Positions 16,801-22,803 of a stretch of DNA of 39,132 nt are shown piece by piece. Below the pieces are notes generated by a model. That model was not told the DNA's origin. It worked only from the letters and a program-made list of their open reading frames with translations, and made no database searches. Origin of the DNA: DASPOF01 sp035626155 (lineage in GTDB: Bacteria > Desulfobacterota > Binatia > Binatales > Binataceae). The stretch is from contig DASPOF010000003.1 in NCBI GenBank assembly GCA_035626155.1, positions 1 to 39,132 of the forward strand, read 5' to 3'. Positions within the stretch are counted from its first letter, which is position 1, and each line of letters opens with the position of its first letter. The translations under genes and the position numbers were made by a program.

Positions 16801-16920
16801 CTGTTCACGACGCCGGTGATCTATCTCTATCTCGACCGATTCCGTCTATGGTCCGCAAGCTTGCTGAAGCGCAGCACGAGCGCCGCCACCGGCGCGCCCG
16901 CCGCCGCGCAGACTCCGTAG
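13801..16920 (+). CDS. mdtC: RND multidrug efflux permease, MdtC-like
   Basis: This 1039-residue paralogue of the preceding permease has the same domain plan: an N-terminal membrane helix with PLPQVDFPTIAIGASLPGASPE in sections, a TM4 element GFVVDDAIVVVENISRH and a C-terminal LRFRPIMMTTMAALLGGLPLAIG. Translation starts at GTG within a GTGA overlap with the upstream stop, so coupling is tight. In the known MdtB2C arrangement, C carries the main proton-driven role while B supplies substrate sites. Which copy plays which role here cannot be decided from sequence alone. The C-terminal tail is Ala-rich. A spacing of 179 bases separates it from the Fe-S genes, which have their own leader. Confidence 0.92.
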   Translation: MNISSTFIRNSVGTVLLTVAIALAGIVAFRMLPVSPLPQVDFPTIAIGASLPGASPETMASSVATPLERQFGRIAGVTEMTSMSSLGTTSIVLQFDLSRDINAAARDVQAAINAARGQLPTSLPSNPNYRKVNPADSPILILSLRSKTVPAGLMYDAASSIISQKLSQIPGVGQVNVGGSALPGVRVELNPAQLTNYGIGLEDVRAALASANANRPKGELADSSRAFALSTTDQLLKADKYRPLIIHYHNGAAVRLSDVADVRDSVEDVRNAGLADGDTSVMMFIFRQPGANIIETVDRVLKALPQLQAAISPEIKLNKLLDQTESIRASVRDVEITMICSIMLVVLVVFVFLRSVRATMIPGVVVPLSLIGTFGVMYMFGYSLDNLSLMALTISTGFVVDDAIVVVENISRHLEHGQSPLEAALEGARGIGFTVISISVSLIAVFIPILLMGGIVGRLFREFAVTLSAAIAVSLIISLTTTPMMCAKLLRSESNRPHGAWYRTSERAFNSLLAHYSSALTRVLRHPRLTLGIFLATFALNIYLFMTIPKGFFPQQDSGRLFGAVMADQDTSFQAMREHLKKIVQIIDADPAVEHVAAFTGSWAGAFNTARVFIALKPASQRKLSADYVIARFRKELAHIAGATLYLQSSQDLRIGGRYGNGQYQYTLQSDDLTLLNRWAPKMLAKMRTMPILTDVSSDQQNNGLNASLVIDRKTASRLGITPQLIDDTLYDAFGQRQVSTMYTQLNQYHVVMEVAPDFWQNPETLHDIYIRTAAGAEVPLSAITHYEPTTSPLAVSHQGQFPAVTISFNLRPGVALGTAVEAVKAAALQIGMPAGVEGSFQGTAQAFQSSLSNEPILILAALLAVYIVLGILYESYVHPLTILSTLPSAGVGALVALILWHTELSVIALIGLILLIGIVKKNAILMIDFALEAERREGKSPVEAIYQACLLRFRPIMMTTMAALLGGLPLAIGLGTGSELRRPLGIAIVGGLIVSQALTLFTTPVIYLYLDRFRLWSASLLKRSTSAATGAPAAAQTP

Positions 16921-16982
16921 CGTGATGAGCCTGAGCTAAGCGGCGTAAATCTCACCGCGATCGAACTCTTTCTTGCCCGCCC

Positions 16983-17099
16983 CGCTCGTATGGCCTTTCG
17001 CCCGCGAATCAAGTAAGACATACGGGTCCAGTTGCGTTTTGCAACTGAACAGGAACCCGGCGGTTGCCGGCGATGCCCAAAGGGCGGAGGTAACGGATC
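16983..17099 (+). promoter_or_regulatory. Structured leader of the first Fe-S gene
   Basis: This 117-base leader matches the leader of the second copy, 1330-1332 bases downstream. Three hairpins precede the gene: CAGTTGC/GCAACTG with loop GTTTT (17029-17047), GGAACC/GGTTGC with one mismatch (17052-17067), and GCCC/GGGC with loop AAA (17075-17085). The last one touches the GGAGG ribosome site (17086-17090). In the first hairpin the U-A pair 32/44 is replaced by C-G in the second leader, a compensatory change. It could be a cis-acting RNA that controls translation; the ligand or partner is unknown. Confidence 0.55.
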
Positions 17100-18179
17100 A
17101 TGTCTGAAGAAATCTACCGCAAACTTGCCAAGGTGCTCGATTCGCTCCCTAACGGGTTCCCGTCCACACCGGACGGCGTCGAAATCAAGCTCCTGAAGAA
17201 GGTCTTCACCCCCGACGAGGCGGACCTGTTCTGCGACTTGAAGCTCAGCTTCGAGGCCGCACCGCAGATCGCCCAGCGGACGGGGCGCCCGCTCGACGGA
17301 CTCGAAGAGAAGCTCACCTCGATGGCGAAGCGCGGCGAGGTCATGGGCATCAGTTTCGCCGGCATGAAGGTGTTCGCGATGCAGCCCTGGGCGGTCGGCA
17401 TCTGGGAGTTCCAGGTAAATCGGATGGACCGCGAGTTCTGCGAGCTGTCCGAGCAGTACCACCTATACTTCGGCCGGGACCTGCTCGGCCGGCAGCCCAC
17501 CGTGATGCGAACGGTGCCCATTCAGGAAGAAATTCCCGGCAGCCATCACTCCGCGCCCTACCAGCAGGTCTCGGCGATCCTCGAAAGCGGCAAGAGCTTT
17601 CGGGTGAACGAGTGCCATTGCAAGAAGGAACTCGGCCTCCTGGGCTCACCCTGCAAGAAACCTCATGAGGTATGCCTGGCGATAAGCCCGGTGGCGGGAG
17701 CGGAATTCATTCTCGACTGGGGACGCGAGATCACCAAGGAGCAGGCCTACCAGGTGCTGCGCGAGTCCGAGGAGGCCGGCCTGGTCCATCTCACGAGCAA
17801 CGTCAAGAGCGGCCACAGCTTCATCTGCAATTGCTGCGGCTGCTGCTGCGCCGTGCTGCGCTCGATCAACGTCCACAACATGACCGGCATCGTCAATGCG
17901 GACTTTTTCGCCGAGATCGAGATGGACAACTGCGACTGGTGTGGCAAGTGCGTCGCCGACCGCTGCCAGGTAAACGCGATCGAGGAGGGCGACTCCGGAT
18001 ACCGGGTGATCAAGGAGCGCTGCATCGGTTGCGGGCTGTGCGTGAGCGTCTGCGCGCGCGATGCGATCAGGCTGGTCGCCAAGGCGCCCCAGGAGATTCT
18101 CGCGCCGCCGGCAGACCCGGACGCCTGGAAAGAGGCGCGCGCCCAAGTGCGCTCGGTGGACTACAGCGCGTACAAGTAA
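17100..18179 (+). CDS. 4Fe-4S cluster protein with N-terminal winged-helix-like domain (copy 1)
   Basis: This 359-residue protein has no signal or membrane segment. Residues 1-85 read as a winged-helix-like domain of the kind fused to Fe-S proteins in deltaproteobacteria (LLKKVFTPDEADL, AQRTGRPLDGLEEKLTSMAKRGEVMG). The middle holds C172-X-C174, C185 and C192, then CNCCGCCC (243-250). The end has two ferredoxin-type motifs, CDWCGKCVADRC (278-289) and CIGCGLCVSVC (308-318), which should bind [4Fe-4S] clusters. There are 20 cysteines in all. It is a tandem duplicate of the following gene. Related proteins are annotated only as ferredoxin-like, and an electron-transfer or redox-sensing role is inferred. 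Confidence 0.85.
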   Translation: MSEEIYRKLAKVLDSLPNGFPSTPDGVEIKLLKKVFTPDEADLFCDLKLSFEAAPQIAQRTGRPLDGLEEKLTSMAKRGEVMGISFAGMKVFAMQPWAVGIWEFQVNRMDREFCELSEQYHLYFGRDLLGRQPTVMRTVPIQEEIPGSHHSAPYQQVSAILESGKSFRVNECHCKKELGLLGSPCKKPHEVCLAISPVAGAEFILDWGREITKEQAYQVLRESEEAGLVHLTSNVKSGHSFICNCCGCCCAVLRSINVHNMTGIVNADFFAEIEMDNCDWCGKCVADRCQVNAIEEGDSGYRVIKERCIGCGLCVSVCARDAIRLVAKAPQEILAPPADPDAWKEARAQVRSVDYSAYK

Positions 18180-18240
18180 GCGCGCCGCCGCGCCCGCGCG
18201 AGTGCCCAGAAAAGATCGAATCACTGACCGGATTTAGCAC

Positions 18241-18304
18241 AGTGGCGCGGTTCGGCGTGCCCGCCGAAAGATGCGCGGCCGCCCGCGGCCGCGCCACCTT
18301 TTTT
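18241..18304 (+). terminator. Intrinsic terminator between the duplicated Fe-S genes
   Basis: GCGCGGCCGC (18272-18281) and GCGGCCGCGC (18284-18293) form a very stable GC stem followed by a seven-T run (18298-18304). Upstream, GTGGCGCGG (18241-18249) can alternatively pair with CCGCGCCAC (18288-18296), enclosing a small TTCGGCG/CGCCGAA hairpin (18250-18267). It should separate transcription of the two copies. Confidence 0.75.
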
Positions 18305-18312
18305 GCCTGCGC

Positions 18313-18431
18313 CGCTCGTATGGTCTTACGCCGGCGGATCGAATAAGTGTTAGCGGTGCCGCTGCTTTTCGCGGCTCGAAGGAGCAACCCGATGGTTGCC
18401 GACCATGCCCACGGGGCGGAGGTGCCGGATC
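18313..18431 (+). promoter_or_regulatory. Structured leader of the second Fe-S gene
   Basis: This leader is the duplicated counterpart of the one at 16983-17099. Conserved elements include CGCTCGTATGG at the 5' end and three hairpins: an inner GCTGC/GCGGC stem at 18361-18375 with loop TTTTC, a perfect GCAACC/GGTTGC stem (18384-18399) with loop CGAT, and GCCC/GGGC (18407-18417) abutting GGAGG (18418-18422). Stem pairing is kept while bases differ, which supports an RNA-level role. Confidence 0.55.
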
Positions 18432-19511
18432 ATGTCTGACGAGATTTACCACAAACTTGCCAAGGTGCTGGATTCGCTCCCCAACGGCTTCCCGGCGACA
18501 CCGGACGGCGTCGAAATCAAGCTCCTGAAGAAAGTCTTCACCCCCGACGAGGCCGAACTGTTCTGCGACTTGAAGCTCAGCTTCGAGGCCGCACCGCAGA
18601 TTGCCCAGCGGACAGGGCGCCCAGTGGAAGGACTCGAGGAAAAACTCTCGTCGATGGCCAAGCGCGGCGAGATCATGGGTATCAATTTCGGCGGCATGAA
18701 GGTGTTCTCGATGCAGCCCTGGGCGGTCGGCATCTGGGAGTTCCAGATAAATCGGATGGATCGCGAGTTCTGCGAACTGACCGAGCAGTACCACAAATAC
18801 TTCGGCCGGGACCTGCTCGGCCGGCAGCCCAACGTGATGCGGACGGTGCCGATCCAGGAGGAAATTCCCGCCGACCACCACGCGGTGCCCTACCAGCAGG
18901 TCTCCGCGATTATCGAGAACGGCAAGAGCTTTCGGCTGAACGAATGCATCTGCAAGAAGGAACTCGGCATCCTGGGCACGCCCTGCAAGAAGCCCCATGA
19001 AGTATGCATGGCGATCAGCCCGGTGGCAGGAGCGGACTTCATCCTCGATTGGGGGCGCGAGATCACCAAGGAGCAGGCCTACCAGGTGCTGCACGACGCC
19101 GAGGAAGCCGGCCTGGTGCATCTCACAAGCAACGTCAAGAGCGGACACAGCTTCATCTGCAATTGCTGCGGCTGCTGCTGCGCCGTGCTGCGCTCGATCA
19201 ACGTCCACAACATGACCGGCATCATCAACTCGGACTTCTTGGCCGAGATCGAGATGGACAACTGCGACTGGTGCGGGAAGTGCGTCGACGATCGCTGCCA
19301 AGTGAACGCGATCGAGGAAGGCGACGCCGGTTACCGGGTGATCAAGGAGCGCTGCATCGGTTGCGGGCTATGCATCAGTGTCTGTGCGCGCGATGCGATC
19401 AAGTTGGTCGCCAAGGCGCCGCAGGAAATCGTCGCGCCGCCGGCGGACTCGAACGCATGGAACGAGGCGCGCGCAAAGCAGCGCTCGGTGGATTACAGCG
19501 CGTATAAATAA
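18432..19511 (+). CDS. 4Fe-4S cluster protein with N-terminal winged-helix-like domain (copy 2)
   Basis: This 359-residue paralogue has the same length as the preceding protein, with all 20 cysteines at identical positions: C172, C174, C185, C192, the CNCCGCCC patch and two ferredoxin motifs (CDWCGKCVDDRC, CIGCGLCISVC). Differences are conservative and spread over the whole length, so both copies look functional. The ATG at 18432 aligns with that of copy 1 and has GGAGG nine bases upstream. An ATG at 18396 lies inside the leader hairpins and is rejected. The separate leader and terminator mean the two can be expressed independently. An alpha/beta hydrolase follows 32 bases downstream and may share its transcript. 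Confidence 0.85.
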   Translation: MSDEIYHKLAKVLDSLPNGFPATPDGVEIKLLKKVFTPDEAELFCDLKLSFEAAPQIAQRTGRPVEGLEEKLSSMAKRGEIMGINFGGMKVFSMQPWAVGIWEFQINRMDREFCELTEQYHKYFGRDLLGRQPNVMRTVPIQEEIPADHHAVPYQQVSAIIENGKSFRLNECICKKELGILGTPCKKPHEVCMAISPVAGADFILDWGREITKEQAYQVLHDAEEAGLVHLTSNVKSGHSFICNCCGCCCAVLRSINVHNMTGIINSDFLAEIEMDNCDWCGKCVDDRCQVNAIEEGDAGYRVIKERCIGCGLCISVCARDAIKLVAKAPQEIVAPPADSNAWNEARAKQRSVDYSAYK

Positions 19512-19543
19512 GCGCATCAGCGCGATCGCCGAGGAAGAGCGCG

Positions 19544-20347
19544 ATGGAATATCGGACCACGCCAGGGCGGCTCGATATCGGAAAATTCTCGCTCTACTAC
19601 GAGCGCACCGGCACCGGACCTCCGCTTGTGTTCCTGCACGGAGCGGGCGGGAACCATCTCTCGTGGTGGCAGCAGGTCCCGTACTTCATGCGCTGGCACG
19701 AGTGCATCACAATCGACCATCGCGGCTTTGGCCTCTCGCCCGACCCCGACGACCTGTTCGTAAAGGCGCACGCGGGCGATCTTTCCCGCCTGCTCGACCA
19801 TCTGAAGATCGATCGCGCGGTGCTCATCGGCCAGTCGATGGGCGGATGGACGATCGTCGGGTGCGCGATCGAAAACCCCGATCGGGTCGCGGCGATGGTG
19901 ATGGCGGATACGCCCGGCGGGCTTCTGCCGCTCGAGGTGCGCGACGACCAGCCCCAGCGGCCGCTCACGATGGATGTCGCGGCCCCGCTCGGCTCGCTTC
20001 CGACGTACGCGAGGGATTATTTCGCGCGCCGGCCCGACTTCGCGTTCCTCTACGATGAGCTGCGAATCCTCGGAGCGCGGCCGCCAGCCGATGCGCTGCG
20101 GCGAATCGCGGCGATGCGTCCCGATCCGGCGCTCGTGCGCGAGCGGCTCAAGATGCCGGTGTTATGCCTGGCGGGCGAGGAGGACGCGCTCATCCCGCCC
20201 GCGATGATGAAAGAGGTCGCGAAGATTCTGCCCAATGCACGGCTGCGGACGGTGCCGCATTGCGGACACTCGATCTACTTCGAGCATCCCGATGCGTTCA
20301 ATCAACTGGTCCGCGATTTTCTGATCGATATCGGATACAGCGGCTGA
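19544..20347 (+). CDS. Alpha/beta-hydrolase fold enzyme
   Basis: This 267-residue cytoplasmic hydrolase has the oxyanion segment LVFLHGAGGNHLSW, the nucleophile elbow GQSMGG (Ser), a C-terminal acid in LAGEEDALIPP and the catalytic His in PHCGHSIYFE. The Ser-Asp-His order and the ITIDHRGFGLSPDP strand-loop are typical of the epoxide hydrolase/haloperoxidase/lactonase group. The substrate cannot be told. GAGGAAGA lies about six bases before the ATG. It sits 32 bases after the second Fe-S gene on the same strand and ends facing the hemerythrin gene. Confidence 0.9.
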   Translation: MEYRTTPGRLDIGKFSLYYERTGTGPPLVFLHGAGGNHLSWWQQVPYFMRWHECITIDHRGFGLSPDPDDLFVKAHAGDLSRLLDHLKIDRAVLIGQSMGGWTIVGCAIENPDRVAAMVMADTPGGLLPLEVRDDQPQRPLTMDVAAPLGSLPTYARDYFARRPDFAFLYDELRILGARPPADALRRIAAMRPDPALVRERLKMPVLCLAGEEDALIPPAMMKEVAKILPNARLRTVPHCGHSIYFEHPDAFNQLVRDFLIDIGYSG

Positions 20348-20420
20348 CTCGAGCGCGATCGCGGATCGCGATTGGCCAATTGCTTCGCCGTCGCGCGCGC
20401 GCTTGCCGGAGCCGATGCGG

Positions 20421-20942
20421 TCAGGCGGCGGGTTCTGTCGACTTGAACAGGGTCCGCTGCAACATCGGAAACAAGCTGCGCTCTTCACCATCGATGAGAT
20501 CATCGAGGTGCACGGCGAATGCGCATAGGGCGCGGCCGGCTTGCGCTATTTCCGGATTCGAACCCCGCGCAAACGACGCCTCGTGCACCGTCCTCGCAAG
20601 CCGGCGCAGCTTGCCCAGGCGCTCGTGGGCGCGCTCGATGAGCTTGCGGGGGAAGCCGGGCTGCAACTCGGCCCACGGCAACACCACGTCGTCCTCGCTG
20701 GTGAGGTGATGGGAGATTATCGCTTCGATCTCGGTCCACACGCGCACCGCCTCTTTGCGCGCCTCCTTGTTCGACGGGTTGCGCGCCAGAATCGCACCCG
20801 CCACCGCCGCATCGAGCAGGTGCGCGCCTAGCAGGCTGTCCTCGCCGACGAGTTCCTTGAGCGCGGCCGTCACTTCCTTGCGTCGCTTCGAATTAGGCGC
20901 CACCGGCCCGTTGCGCGTCTTCGCCCTGTTGTTCACCGCCAT
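20421..20942 (-). CDS. Hemerythrin/HHE-domain protein
   Basis: This 173-residue all-helical protein has the His/Glu ligand pattern of hemerythrin HHE domains, which bind a non-haem di-iron site: HLLDAAVAGA, ISHHLTSEDDVVLPWAE, ERAHERL, and near the end VHLDDLIDGEERSLFPML. Relatives bind O2 or respond to NO and oxidative stress. The ATG at 20942 is preferred over the GTG three codons upstream, because AGGTG lies six bases before it. It is a single gene facing the hydrolase, with a small GATCGCG-type hairpin (20354-20370) in the gap. Confidence 0.8.
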   Translation of the reverse strand: MAVNNRAKTRNGPVAPNSKRRKEVTAALKELVGEDSLLGAHLLDAAVAGAILARNPSNKEARKEAVRVWTEIEAIISHHLTSEDDVVLPWAELQPGFPRKLIERAHERLGKLRRLARTVHEASFARGSNPEIAQAGRALCAFAVHLDDLIDGEERSLFPMLQRTLFKSTEPAA

Positions 20943-21107
20943 ATTGTTCACCTGGTCAGCGCGCGCCGCAGTGATGCGGTCCCGCTCGCAATCCGCTTCC
21001 GTGACCTGACGCCTACGATTCTAGCCGACTCGCGCCAGAAAGCATCACCTATGCCACTGGATTTGGATGCTTTCCACGCGAAGCGCTGAACCCCTTTGGA
21101 ATCACGA

Positions 21108-21137
21108 TTTGTTGGATCCGCCACGCGGGCATATAAT
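21108..21137 (+). promoter_or_regulatory. Promoter with consensus -10 for the Gly-rich lipoprotein gene
   Basis: TATAAT (21132-21137) is a perfect -10 box, with TTTGTT (21108-21113) at 18-base spacing as a weak -35. The start site would fall near 21144, about three bases before the ATG at 21147, and no ribosome site is present. This suggests a leaderless transcript. Confidence 0.6.
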
Positions 21138-21146
21138 TTAGACAGT

Positions 21147-21887
21147 ATGCGCCGAGTGCTCAATGCGGCAATGGGGCTCGCGCTCCTGCTTGCGCTCGCT
21201 GCGCTCCCATCGTGCGTCCCGCCGCCCAATCCGTATAGCGCCAGCCCCGGTGCCGGTGCAACGAAGCTGGGTTCCACCGCCGCCGCCAGCACATCGCAAT
21301 CGCCCCCTCCGGTTCCTCTCAAGAATGCGACGGTCGATCAGGACCGCAGCCGCGCGCTCACCGATTATCTGAAGGCGCATCACCTGCCGCTGGTCGGTGC
21401 GCAGGTGCTGTCCGCGCCGGACGGCCAGCGCGAAGTGATTCTGTTCGGATACGTCGCAACGCCATTTGGAAAGAGCGACGCCGAGGAGAAGGCGCGCACC
21501 TTCGATGGCAGCTCGAACCTGGTTGTGATCAACCGAGTCACCGTGACTCCCGACCTGGCGCAGCAGGGGAAATCACCGAAGAGCAGCAGCAGCGGTGACT
21601 CAAGCGGCGTCCAGGCCTACGAGCAGCAGCAGTACGAAGATCCCTACCAGCAGTATCAGACGAACCAGTCCCAGTCTCAGAGTTCCAACTCGAGCGGGCT
21701 CAGCACGATGCTCGGGTTGATGGGCCTGCTGGGCGGCTTCGGCGGTAGTTTCGGTGGCGGCGGCTTCGGCGGCAGCGTTGGAGGTTTCGGCACCGGCTTC
21801 GGCCCGTATGGCGGCGGCTATCCGAGCTACCCGCCGCCGATGCCGGGCGGATTCGGCCCCGGCCCGCCCTATCCTCCCTATCCTTGA
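21147..21887 (+). CDS. Glycine-rich lipoprotein of unknown function
   Basis: This 246-residue protein has a lipoprotein signal peptide with lipobox (ALPSC, Cys about residue 23). The mature part starts with a Pro/Ser/Ala-rich segment. A compact central region follows (residues about 70-135) with DYLKAHHLPLVGAQVLSAPDGQREVILFGYVAT and SNLVVINRVTV in sections, resembling BON-like or Lipoprotein-17-type beta/alpha folds. A Gln/Ser-rich linker comes next, then a long Gly/Phe/Tyr/Pro-rich low-complexity C-terminus from about residue 190. The ATG at 21147 is set by the signal peptide and the adjacent TATAAT box. It converges on lptB. The function is not recognised; an envelope-surface role is inferred. 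Confidence 0.7.
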   Translation: MRRVLNAAMGLALLLALAALPSCVPPPNPYSASPGAGATKLGSTAAASTSQSPPPVPLKNATVDQDRSRALTDYLKAHHLPLVGAQVLSAPDGQREVILFGYVATPFGKSDAEEKARTFDGSSNLVVINRVTVTPDLAQQGKSPKSSSSGDSSGVQAYEQQQYEDPYQQYQTNQSQSQSSNSSGLSTMLGLMGLLGGFGGSFGGGGFGGSVGGFGTGFGPYGGGYPSYPPPMPGGFGPGPPYPPYP

Positions 21888-21905
21888 TGAGGCTTGCGCG
21901 CCGCT

Positions 21906-22709
21906 TCAGCCGAGTTTGAATTGCTCGCCGAGGAACACCTGGCGCACCTGGTCGCTCGCGACGATTTCCTTGGGCTCGCCTTCGAGCAGAATCTTCCCGC
22001 CATGAATCACGTAGGCGCGGTCGATAATCGATAGCGCTGCGTGCACGTTGTGATCGGACATCAGGACTCCGATCCCGCGTTCGCGCAGGTAGCTCACGAT
22101 TCGCTGAATTTCCACGACGGTAATCGGGTCGATCCCGGCAAATGGTTCGTCGAGACAGAGGAAGGTTGGATCGAGCACGAGCGCGCGCGTGATTTCGACC
22201 TTGCGCCGCTCGCCGCCCGACAGCACTCCCGCCCGGAACTTGCGAAGATGCGCGATGTCGAGTTCGTCGAGCAATGATTGCAGCCGGCTCTGCCGCTCCT
22301 CTTCGTTGATCGGAAGCGTCTCCAGCACCGCGAGCAGATTTTCCTCGACGGAAAGCTTGCGAAAGACCGACGGCTCCTGCGGAAGATAGCTGATGCCGCG
22401 GCGCGCGCGCTGATACATCGGCAGCATCGTGATCTCTTCGCCGCCGAGCGTGACGCGCCCGGAATCGGGCTTTACCAGCCCGACCAGCATGTAGAAGGTC
22501 GTCGTCTTGCCGGCGCCGTTGGGGCCGAGCAGTCCCACCACTTCGCCGGGATTGACGCGCACCTCGACGTTGTCCACGACCGCCCGTGCGCCGTAGACCT
22601 TCGTCAGGCTCTCGCCCACCAGCGCCGTGGAAGCCGCGGCGGAGCGCCGGGCGGGCTTCTTTTCTACCTGTTGCAGCCGTGCCATATCCAGCGCAGCGTT
22701 GAAAACCAT
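21906..22709 (-). CDS. lptB: LPS export ABC transporter ATPase LptB
   Basis: This 267-residue ATPase powers lipopolysaccharide extraction from the inner membrane with LptFG. It has Walker A (GLLGPNGAGKTTTF), the Q-loop LPQEPSVFRKLSVEENL, the ABC signature LSGGERRKVEI, Walker B (FLCLDEPFAGIDP) and the switch His (SDHNVH). The LPQEPSVFRKL and GIDPITVVEIQ stretches are specific to LptB rather than LivF/LivG. The N-terminus has about 30 extra residues compared with E. coli LptB. The ATG at 22709 lies in the loop of a palindrome with no ribosome site, so a start at 22685 (MARLQQ) is possible. The lptA and lptC genes are not adjacent. Confidence 0.92.
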   Translation of the reverse strand: MVFNAALDMARLQQVEKKPARRSAAASTALVGESLTKVYGARAVVDNVEVRVNPGEVVGLLGPNGAGKTTTFYMLVGLVKPDSGRVTLGGEEITMLPMYQRARRGISYLPQEPSVFRKLSVEENLLAVLETLPINEEERQSRLQSLLDELDIAHLRKFRAGVLSGGERRKVEITRALVLDPTFLCLDEPFAGIDPITVVEIQRIVSYLRERGIGVLMSDHNVHAALSIIDRAYVIHGGKILLEGEPKEIVASDQVRQVFLGEQFKLG

Positions 22710-22717
22710 TTTTCAAC
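22698..22717 (-). promoter_or_regulatory. Palindrome spanning the lptB start codon
   Basis: GTTGAAAA (22698-22705) and TTTTCAAC (22710-22717) form a perfect 8-bp inverted repeat with CCAT between. The annotated lptB start codon lies in that loop. It could be an operator or an mRNA hairpin limiting initiation. Confidence 0.45.
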
Positions 22718-22736
22718 ACTCAGCGCCTGGAAAAGT

Positions 22737-22742
22737 ATTATA
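22737..22742 (-). promoter_or_regulatory. Candidate -10 box of lptB
   Basis: TATAAT read on the minus strand is a perfect -10 hexamer, giving a start near 22730, about 20 bases before the first lptB ATG. No good -35 hexamer lies at the right distance (CGGTTT at 17-base spacing). Confidence 0.4.
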
Positions 22743-22803
22743 GACTTTCGTGGCAAAAAAAACCGCTGCCGCTCCCGCGACGCGAGCGAAAGCCGCCGCG
22801 TCT

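Noticed and set aside
20354..20380. CGCGATC-GCG-GATCGCG hairpin and ATTGGCCAAT palindrome between convergent hydrolase and hemerythrin genes
   Set aside because: The stem is short with a three-base loop and no T-run, so it is not supported as a terminator.
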